From the NCBI GenBank assembly GCA_019113145.1, contig DXHZ01000047.1, positions 1 through 35,827 on the forward strand: a DNA stretch of 35,827 nt. Direction: 5' to 3'. The notes beneath the pieces are model-generated. The model did no database searches. It was not told the origin of the DNA and was given only the letters and a program-made list of their open reading frames with translations. The number at the start of each line of letters is the position of its first letter. Position 1 is the first letter of the stretch. Shown here piece by piece: positions 29,574 to 35,827 of the stretch. Origin of the DNA: Candidatus Avanaerovorax faecigallinarum (lineage in GTDB: Bacteria > Bacillota > Clostridia > Peptostreptococcales > Anaerovoracaceae). The translations under genes were made by a program, and so were the position numbers.

Positions 29574-30377
29574 TTGAAAGAGAGACTTGACGTTTTACTT
29601 GTAAACAGAGGATATTTCGACTCGAGAGAAAAGGCCAAGCGGGCAATCATGGCAGGCCTCGTCTTTGTGGAAGGTCAGCTTTCCGACAAAGCCGGCACTT
29701 CCTATGACACGGAATGCGAAATAACCGTAAAAGGTGACAGCTGTCCGTTCGTAAGCCGGGGCGGCCTTAAGCTTGCAAGGGCCGTGGAAGTTTTCGGCAT
29801 TGACCTTAAAGATGCGGTATGCGCGGATATAGGGGCTTCTACGGGGGGCTTCACCGACTGTATGCTTCAGAATGGCGCGAAAAAAGTCTACTCCATAGAC
29901 GTGGGCTACGGACAGCTGGACTATAAGCTGAGAACCGATGAAAGGGTAGTCAATATCGAAAAATGCAACGTAAGATATCTTGACAGAAAGCTCATAAAAG
30001 AGCCCTGCGACTTTGTCAGCATCGATGTGTCCTTCATATCACTTAAGCTTATATTTCCCGTCGTATCTGACATTATGTCGCCGTCCGGCAGCTGCGTGTG
30101 CCTGATAAAGCCTCAGTTTGAAGCGGGAAGAGAACAGGTGGGAAAACACGGCATCGTGAGAGACCCTGCCGTTCACAGAGAGGTTATAGAGAAAACCCTC
30201 GGATATGGAGCCGAAAACGGACTTTATCCGAAAGGTCTTTCGTATTCTCCGATAAAAGGTGCAAAGGGAAATATTGAGTATCTTTTATATCTTTGCAAAG
30301 ACGAAAATTTAAGGTATAATATAGATGACAATTTTATCAAATCCATCGTTGACGACTCCCACGGGGAGTTGAAATAA
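29574..30377 (+). CDS. tlyA: TlyA family rRNA 2'-O-methyltransferase (S4 + FtsJ domains)
   Basis: The 267-residue protein has an S4 RNA-binding domain (residues 1-60: KERLDVLLVNRGYFDSREKAKRAIMAGLVFVEGQ) followed by an FtsJ/RrmJ methyltransferase with SAM motif CADIGASTGGFTDCMLQNGAKKVYSIDVGYGQL and VSIDVSFISLKL. TlyA methylates 16S and 23S rRNA riboses in mycobacteria, where its loss gives capreomycin resistance; the Clostridia homologs are assumed to do likewise. The start is TTG 29574, after AAAGGAACGG. The order ispA-dxs-tlyA matches B. subtilis yqiD-dxs-yqxC. A promoter for the aminotransferase lies inside its last 30 codons. Confidence 0.9.
   Translation: MKERLDVLLVNRGYFDSREKAKRAIMAGLVFVEGQLSDKAGTSYDTECEITVKGDSCPFVSRGGLKLARAVEVFGIDLKDAVCADIGASTGGFTDCMLQNGAKKVYSIDVGYGQLDYKLRTDERVVNIEKCNVRYLDRKLIKEPCDFVSIDVSFISLKLIFPVVSDIMSPSGSCVCLIKPQFEAGREQVGKHGIVRDPAVHREVIEKTLGYGAENGLYPKGLSYSPIKGAKGNIEYLLYLCKDENLRYNIDDNFIKSIVDDSHGELK
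30293..30320 (+). promoter_or_regulatory. Promoter of the aminotransferase gene, within the tlyA 3' end
   Basis: TTGCAA (30293-30298), a 16-base spacer and TATAAT (30315-30320). It gives a leader of about 90 bases containing the hairpin ACTCCC-ACG-GGGAGT (30355-30369), which overlaps the tlyA stop region. Confidence 0.6.
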
Positions 30378-30416
30378 AAAATATACCATGTTTTTCATTA
30401 AAGGAGACTGAGAGAA

Positions 30417-31616
30417 ATGAAACTGTCAAACAAAGTGAACGCAATGCAGTTCTCGCCGATCAGAAAGTTCAACCCTATAGCTGCAAAGGCTAAGGAAGCC
30501 GGCAAGAAGGTATATCACCTTAACATCGGCCAGCCGGATGTAGAGACTCCTGAGTGCTTCATGGAAGCAATCAGAAACTACCAGAACAAGGTTATCGCCT
30601 ATGCTGAATCCGGCGGAAACACCGAACTTCAGGACGCAGTATCCGATTACTTCAAGGGATACGGAATGGATTTCGGAAGAGAAGATATGATCGTTACCAA
30701 CGGCGGATCCGAAGCTCTCACCATGACCTTCCTTTCCATCATCAACGAAGGGGACGAAGTTCTCATTCCTGAACCTTTCTACACCAACTATCACACATTT
30801 GCAACTTCCGCAGGCGGCAAGGTAGTTCCTATCACCACTAAGGCTGAGGAAGGCTATCACTATGCAAACAGAGAACAGATCGAGGCATGCATTACAGACA
30901 GAACCAGAGCTATCTGCTGCATCAGCCCGGGAAATCCTACGGGAACCGTTCTCACTCTCGATGAGATGAAGCTTATCGGAGAAATTGCAAAGGAACATGA
31001 CCTGTGGATCATTGCAGACGAAGTTTACAGAGAATTTGCTTATGACGACAGACCGATGACTTCCTTCGGTATGGTTCCTGAGTATGCAGACAGAGTTATC
31101 ATCATCGACTCTGTTTCCAAGAGATTCTCCGCATGCGGCGCAAGAATCGGACTTCTCATTTCCAAGAACCACGACCTCATCAGCAGCGTAATGAAGATCG
31201 CTCAGGGACGTCTTTGCGTATCCACCGTGGATCAGGTCGGAGCAGCGGCTCTCTTCAGACTTCCTAAGGAATACTACGATGAAGTAAAGGCAGAGTACTG
31301 CGGAAGAAGAGATGCGGCTTACGAAGAGCTCATGAAGATTCCTGGAGTTGTCTGCCAGAAGCCTGGAGGAGCTTTCTACATGACTGCTAAGCTTCCTGTA
31401 GATAACGTTGAGGACTTCCTCATGTTCCTTCTCACCGAGTTCGACGACAACGGCGAAACCGTTATGTTCGCGCCTGCTGAAGGCTTCTACGCTACACCGG
31501 GCCTCGGAAAGGACGAAATGCGTATAGCATACGTTCTCAAGAAGGAAGACATGAGAAGAGGCGTTGAGCTTATCAGACTCGGAATCGAGGCATACAACAA
31601 GAAAAAGAACAGCTAA
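30417..31616 (+). CDS. Class I/II pyridoxal-phosphate aminotransferase (aspartate aminotransferase-like)
   Basis: The 399-residue enzyme has the fold-type I aminotransferase signatures: HLNIGQPDVETPECFMEAI, TNGGSEALTMTFLSII, PGNPTGTVLTLDEM, IIADEVYREFAYDD, and the pyridoxal-phosphate lysine in SVSKRFSACGARIG (Lys235). Such proteins usually transaminate aspartate or aromatic amino acids; the exact substrate is not certain. Codon use (ATC, GTT, GCT, CTC, TAC heavy) differs from all neighbours and resembles efp, as in strongly expressed genes. AAGGAGACTGAG precedes the ATG. It has its own promoter and is followed by a strong hairpin. Confidence 0.9.
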   Translation: MKLSNKVNAMQFSPIRKFNPIAAKAKEAGKKVYHLNIGQPDVETPECFMEAIRNYQNKVIAYAESGGNTELQDAVSDYFKGYGMDFGREDMIVTNGGSEALTMTFLSIINEGDEVLIPEPFYTNYHTFATSAGGKVVPITTKAEEGYHYANREQIEACITDRTRAICCISPGNPTGTVLTLDEMKLIGEIAKEHDLWIIADEVYREFAYDDRPMTSFGMVPEYADRVIIIDSVSKRFSACGARIGLLISKNHDLISSVMKIAQGRLCVSTVDQVGAAALFRLPKEYYDEVKAEYCGRRDAAYEELMKIPGVVCQKPGGAFYMTAKLPVDNVEDFLMFLLTEFDDNGETVMFAPAEGFYATPGLGKDEMRIAYVLKKEDMRRGVELIRLGIEAYNKKKNS

Positions 31617-31634
31617 TCTAAACAGCTTGTCCTG

Positions 31635-31659
31635 TGGAGCTGCCAATGCGGCAGCTCCA
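31635..31659 (+). terminator. Hairpin terminator after the aminotransferase gene
   Basis: TGGAGCTGCC (31635-31644) and GGCAGCTCCA (31650-31659) form a perfect 10-base stem with a five-base loop. The following sequence is TTATAAATTA, so the T tract is short and readthrough into mutS is possible. Confidence 0.6.
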
Positions 31660-31707
31660 TTATAAATTACGGCGCATACGCGCTGAGAACCACAGGAGCT
31701 TGAATTT

Positions 31708-34341
31708 ATGAAATTGTCACCGATGATGCGGCAGTATCTCGACATAAAAGAAAACTACAAAGACTGCATTCTGTTTTTCCGGCTCGGAGACTTCTACGAG
31801 ATGTTCTTCGACGACGCCTTAACGGCGTCACGGGAGCTTGAGCTTACCCTTACAGGAAAGAACTGCGGCCTCGAAGAACGGGCTCCAATGTGCGGAGTTC
31901 CTTTTCATTCTGCCGAAACGTACATCGCAAGGCTCGTTGAAAAGGGATACAAGGTGGCAATATGCGAGCAGACGGAAGACCCGGCTCAGGCAAAGGGGAT
32001 AGTTTCCCGTGAGGTAATCAAAATCGTTACTCCGGGAACGATCACGTCGGGCTCTATGCTCAGAGAAAACGAAAACAACTATCTGGCGTCGGTCTTTGCG
32101 GACAAAGGCGGCATTGCCATGAGCTACTGCGACATATCCACGGGAGAGCTTATGGTTACGGAAGCCGCTGGCGGCGAAGAGGCCGCAGGGGAGATAATAA
32201 ACGAACTTGCGAGAATTAACGCCAGAGAGATTATATACAACGAGGATGCGGAAAATTACGTATCTCCGGAAGACATCGCGTCTTCGACTCAAGGCTATGT
32301 TCACAGTCTTTCGGAATCCCATTATTCACTTAAAGGGGCCGAAGAGAACATAAAATCGCAGCTTGGAAATTCTGCGGTAATAACCATGGGCCTTACGGGA
32401 AGGGACAGAGCGATACGCGCTCTCGGAGGACTCCTTGCATATCTGCTGGAGACCCAGAAACAGAGCCTTTCCCAGATTACGGGCGGAACATTCTATGAAC
32501 TTGGAAGACGAATGGCTCTGGACAAGGCTACCCTGAGAAATCTTGAAATAACGGAAACCCTGTATGAAAAGAAAACCACAGGGTCTCTTTTAGGCGTTCT
32601 CGACAGGACAGGGACGGCCATGGGCTCAAGAACCATGAAAAAATGGCTGAGAGAGCCTTTAAACGCCTCTGAGGACATAAATATGAGACTTGACGCCGTA
32701 GAGGCGCTGTCCGATAACCCGCTTACCTGTAACAATATAAGAGAGCATCTTAAAAATGTCTACGACATGGAGCGCCTTGCCGGGAGAATGGCTTCAGGTT
32801 CCGCCAACGGAAAGGACATGATAGCCCTCAGAAGTTCCCTCGAAGTTCTTCCCGAAATAAAGCTTGAACTTTCGGACCTTGACGCGGCTCTGCTTTCCGA
32901 ACTGAGAAACGAAATTCGGGATCTGGAGGACATAAGAAGTCTGATAGAAAGAGCCGTCTGCGAAGATGCGCCTTTTGTCATAAGAGAGGGCGGACTTATA
33001 AAAGACGGGTATTCGGAAAAGCTGGACGACCTGAAACTTTCCATCAAAGACGGCAAGGAGTGGATTGCCACTTTAGAGTCAAGAGAGCGCGAAAGAACGG
33101 GCATAAAAAATCTTAAAGTCGGCTACAACAAGGTGTTCGGATACTACATAGACGTGACTCGCTCCAACGCCGACCTTGTCCCGGAGGACTATATCAGAAA
33201 GCAGACTCTCGTAAACAACGAGAGGTACATAACTCCCGAGCTTAAGGAAATGGAAAGCCTTGTCCTGGGCGCCGAGGCGAAGATAAATCAGCTTGAGTAC
33301 GAACTCTTCACCGGAATACGGGAAGAAATCATGAAAAAGACGAGAGAGCTTCAGGAGACGGCGGCAGCTCTCGCCGCTCTTGACGTTCTTTGTTCCTTTG
33401 CCGAAGTCAGCGGCAGAAACGGTTACGTAAAGCCGGTTATAGATGACGGCTCGGAGCTTGTCATTGAGAGGGGAAGACATCCTGTAATCGAGCAGATGAG
33501 CGGAGGGGCAGCCTTTGTTCCCAACGACGTATATCTTAACAATACTGACTCTTCCATGATGATAATAACAGGCCCCAATATGGCCGGAAAATCCACATAC
33601 ATGAGGCAGACCGCTCTCATAGTGCTCATGGCTCAGGCGGGGTGCTTCGTGCCCGCGGATTACGCAAAAATCGGCGTGGTGGACAGAATCTTCACCAGAA
33701 TCGGAGCTTCCGACAACCTGTCCCAGGGGCAGTCCACATTCTTCGTTGAAATGAGCGAGCTTGCGTATATTTTAAGCTGCGCGGACAGAAGAAGCCTCAT
33801 TATACTCGACGAAATCGGAAGGGGTACCAGCACTTACGACGGACTTTCCATAGCGTGGGCCACAGTCGAATACCTCTGCAGCGGAAAGGAGCGGGTGAGG
33901 ACACTTTTTGCGACCCATTATCATGAGCTCACCGCGCTGGAGGGCAGAATAGAAGGCGTGAAGAACCTGAACGTGGACGTTTCAGAGGAAAACGGAAATA
34001 TAGTATTCCTGCACCGGATAGTTCCCGGCCCCGCAAGCAGAAGCTACGGAATACACGTTGCAAAACTTGCCGGTGTACCGGGACGGCTTCTTGAAAGCGC
34101 CGAAGGCAAGCTGGATTATCTGGAATCGGAAAACGGAAGTCCGGCAATATCCGGGGACACGGCCTCGCCTGATGATAACGGTTTGGCCCGAGATATCCCG
34201 GACGGCGAAGAGCAGCTTTCCTTCTTCACATCTGCCGCAGGCGACGCCCTTGCCCGCAGGGTAAAGGATCTCGATCTGATGGAGGTTACACCTTCACAGG
34301 CAATAGGTATTCTGGAAGAACTTAAGGAAATTATAAAATGA
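31708..34341 (+). CDS. mutS: DNA mismatch repair protein MutS
   Basis: MutS recognises mismatches and recruits MutL. The 877-residue protein is full length: mismatch-binding N-terminus with the Phe-x-Glu motif (LGDFYEMFF, Phe29/Glu31), connector and lever domains, then the ATPase core with Walker A GPNMAGKSTYMRQTALIV (Gly622 first), SQGQSTFFVEMSELAYIL, Walker B LIILDEIGRGTSTYDGLSIAWA and ATHYHEL. The C-terminus has a beta-clamp-like motif (GEEQLSFF) in a low-complexity linker. AGGAG lies nine bases before ATG. The mutL start overlaps the stop by four bases (ATGA), so the two are coupled. Confidence 0.96.
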   Translation: MKLSPMMRQYLDIKENYKDCILFFRLGDFYEMFFDDALTASRELELTLTGKNCGLEERAPMCGVPFHSAETYIARLVEKGYKVAICEQTEDPAQAKGIVSREVIKIVTPGTITSGSMLRENENNYLASVFADKGGIAMSYCDISTGELMVTEAAGGEEAAGEIINELARINAREIIYNEDAENYVSPEDIASSTQGYVHSLSESHYSLKGAEENIKSQLGNSAVITMGLTGRDRAIRALGGLLAYLLETQKQSLSQITGGTFYELGRRMALDKATLRNLEITETLYEKKTTGSLLGVLDRTGTAMGSRTMKKWLREPLNASEDINMRLDAVEALSDNPLTCNNIREHLKNVYDMERLAGRMASGSANGKDMIALRSSLEVLPEIKLELSDLDAALLSELRNEIRDLEDIRSLIERAVCEDAPFVIREGGLIKDGYSEKLDDLKLSIKDGKEWIATLESRERERTGIKNLKVGYNKVFGYYIDVTRSNADLVPEDYIRKQTLVNNERYITPELKEMESLVLGAEAKINQLEYELFTGIREEIMKKTRELQETAAALAALDVLCSFAEVSGRNGYVKPVIDDGSELVIERGRHPVIEQMSGGAAFVPNDVYLNNTDSSMMIITGPNMAGKSTYMRQTALIVLMAQAGCFVPADYAKIGVVDRIFTRIGASDNLSQGQSTFFVEMSELAYILSCADRRSLIILDEIGRGTSTYDGLSIAWATVEYLCSGKERVRTLFATHYHELTALEGRIEGVKNLNVDVSEENGNIVFLHRIVPGPASRSYGIHVAKLAGVPGRLLESAEGKLDYLESENGSPAISGDTASPDDNGLARDIPDGEEQLSFFTSAAGDALARRVKDLDLMEVTPSQAIGILEELKEIIK

Positions 34342-35827
34342 TAAGAGTCCTGGATAAGAAAACTTCAGACAAAATCGCCGCAGGTGAGGTAATAGAGCGT
34401 CCCGTATCTATCGTAAAGGAGCTTGTGGAAAACTCCATTGACGCGGGAGCATCTTCCGTAACCGTAGAAATAAAGGACGGCGGTAAATCGTATATAAGGG
34501 TGACCGACGACGGCTGCGGAATTCCTGCAGAAGAGGCGGAGACGGCGTTTCTGCGCCACGCCACCAGTAAAATAGAAAAGGTCTCAGACCTTGATTCCAT
34601 AGAAACTCTCGGGTTCAGAGGGGAAGCCCTTGCAAGCATAGCGGTCGTTACGAGAACGGAGCTTATAACGAAAACGAGGGACTGCAGCGCAGGAAAGAGG
34701 CTCGTCATTCACGGAGGAGACGTTATGACCTCTGAGGCTACGGGATGCCCCGACGGGACAACCATAATAGTCACGGATCTCTTCTACAACACTCCGGCCC
34801 GTGAGAAGTTCCTGAAAAGCTCTTCGGCAGAAAGCGGCAGAATCGGAGACCTTCTGTCCCAGCTTGCACTGACGAGGCCCGACATCAGATTCAGATTTAT
34901 AAGCAACGGAAAAAACGTATTCTACACGTCGGGAAAAGGGGAGCTTCTCCCCGCAATTCTTTCGGTCTATAAGGAGCCGGAATTTAAAAATCTCGTCCCT
35001 TTAGACTACGGCGAAAACGGAATATACGTTTCGGGATACGTATCAAAGCCTTCATTTTCGAGGACGAACAGACGCGATTTTCACTTTTTTGTCAACAAAA
35101 GAGTGGTAGACAGTCGTATAATGGAACGTGGCGTAATGGAAGGATATAAGGAGAGACTCTTTGAGGGAAGATATCCGGTAGTCTTTCTCTATCTTGAGAC
35201 TTCGCCGTCATCTCTCGATGTGAATATACATCCAAATAAGAGAGAGGTACGCTTCGGCGATGAGAAAGCGTGCGAGGAATGTATCAGGAAGGCGGTAGTT
35301 TCCGCTCTTTCAACGGACAAAGCGGTCACGGACGTGAAGAAAAACGTCTTTGTTGAAAGAACCAACGACGTTAAAAAGCCGGAAAAAGATGTAACGACGG
35401 AGCAAGTTGACGTAAAAACATTATTGTCAACTATTAGAAGCCGCTCCGATGAGGCAGATGTTATTCCTGACCGGGTCCCTGAAGAACCTGGCCTGATAAG
35501 GGAAGAGTCTTCCTCTTACGAAGCGCGGAAAGATTCCCCGGTTTGGGAAGAGTGCGCCTTTGACATAGGCGAAGGCAATAAGCCTTTTGACTTTGACAGG
35601 CTGAAAATCGGAGAGACTCTTTTCGGAACATACATTACCGCTACCGATGAGAGCAATTTCTATCTCATCGACCAGCATGCCGCTCACGAGAGAATTCTCT
35701 ATGAAAAGCTTGTAGGTGAATTTCTGAACGAAAAAACAGGTTCCCAGCAGCTTTTGACGCCTGTGATCAGGGACGTGTCTCCGGCACTTGCATCGTGTGA
35801 CGGTGAGTGGATTCCAGTCCTTGAGAG
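34338..35827 (+). CDS. mutL: DNA mismatch repair protein MutL (3' truncated by window edge)
   Basis: About 496 residues are visible, open to the window end. The N-terminal GHKL ATPase is complete: AAGEVIERPVSIVKELVENSIDAGA, VTDDGCGIPAEE, RHATSKIEKVSDLDSIETLGFRGEALASI, DLFYNTPAREKFL, and the transducer NIHPNKREVRF. A variable acidic linker follows (about 330-410). The C-terminal dimerisation region then begins and contains DQHAAHERILYE (Asp445 first), the metal-dependent nicking endonuclease motif DQHA(x)2E(x)4E. So this organism uses a self-nicking MutL and no MutH. ATG 34338 overlaps the mutS stop. Confidence 0.95.
   Translation, partial: MIRVLDKKTSDKIAAGEVIERPVSIVKELVENSIDAGASSVTVEIKDGGKSYIRVTDDGCGIPAEEAETAFLRHATSKIEKVSDLDSIETLGFRGEALASIAVVTRTELITKTRDCSAGKRLVIHGGDVMTSEATGCPDGTTIIVTDLFYNTPAREKFLKSSSAESGRIGDLLSQLALTRPDIRFRFISNGKNVFYTSGKGELLPAILSVYKEPEFKNLVPLDYGENGIYVSGYVSKPSFSRTNRRDFHFFVNKRVVDSRIMERGVMEGYKERLFEGRYPVVFLYLETSPSSLDVNIHPNKREVRFGDEKACEECIRKAVVSALSTDKAVTDVKKNVFVERTNDVKKPEKDVTTEQVDVKTLLSTIRSRSDEADVIPDRVPEEPGLIREESSSYEARKDSPVWEECAFDIGEGNKPFDFDRLKIGETLFGTYITATDESNFYLIDQHAAHERILYEKLVGEFLNEKTGSQQLLTPVIRDVSPALASCDGEWIPVLE

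Noticed and set aside
30426..31745. Long reverse-strand open frame of 439 codons opposite the aminotransferase gene
   Set aside because: The aminotransferase has all family motifs and a strong ribosome binding site; the antisense frame is Cys/Ser-rich and results from the biased codons of a highly expressed gene.

Overview
The window is chromosomal DNA from a Gram-positive, low-to-middle GC Clostridia-type anaerobe. The evidence is the gene order (efp / mltG-trmR-trhP; asp23(yqhY)-nusB ... xseA-xseB-ispA-dxs-tlyA; mutS-mutL), strong AGGAGG-type ribosome binding sites, frequent AGA/AGG arginine codons, frequent GTG/TTG starts, and an endonuclease-type MutL. A gut or oral member of the Eubacteriales is likely; I cannot name the genus from sequence alone.

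Layout. (1) 1-4581, core: the 3' end of efp with its terminator, then mltG (cell-wall lytic transglycosylase), trmR and trhP (two successive steps of tRNA wobble-uridine modification), and a CBS-domain membrane protein. (2) 4587-11422, a redox block: a LysR regulator, then one apparent nine-gene operon (MerR-like regulator, flavin reductase, frameshifted lipoprotein flavodoxin, FMN/Fe-S-type reductase, intact lipoprotein flavodoxin, aldo/keto reductase, carboxymuconolactone decarboxylase-family protein, DUF4405 cytochrome-b-like membrane protein, cupin). It starts at a consensus promoter nested in the lysR terminator and ends at a strong hairpin. Two flavodoxins exported as lipoproteins beside a multi-histidine membrane protein suggest electron transfer across the membrane. 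(3) 11488-13992, reverse strand: oleate hydratase and a TetR regulator, each with a readable promoter. (4) 14177-18363: a TetM/EF-G-like GTPase fused to a Rae1/YacP-type NYN nuclease domain (the most interesting single gene), a Fic protein, Asp23 and NusB. (5) 18364-25443, an accessory stretch splitting the usual nusB...xseA neighbourhood: a TsaD paralog with three GC-rich hairpins inside its coding sequence, a roughly 600-base region without genes, a MarR/RNHCP unit with two matching operators, a tight Nudix/kinase/kinase/acetyltransferase string, a deletion-like scar, an AT-rich two-gene cassette with a frameshifted secreted protein, another GNAT enzyme and a small zinc-ribbon membrane protein. 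(6) 25471-35827, core again: xseA, xseB, ispA, dxs, tlyA (nuclease, isoprenoid and rRNA methylation genes packed as an operon), a class I aminotransferase with its own promoter, then mutS and the start of mutL, which runs off the window.

I see no tRNA, rRNA, CRISPR array, transposase or phage gene.
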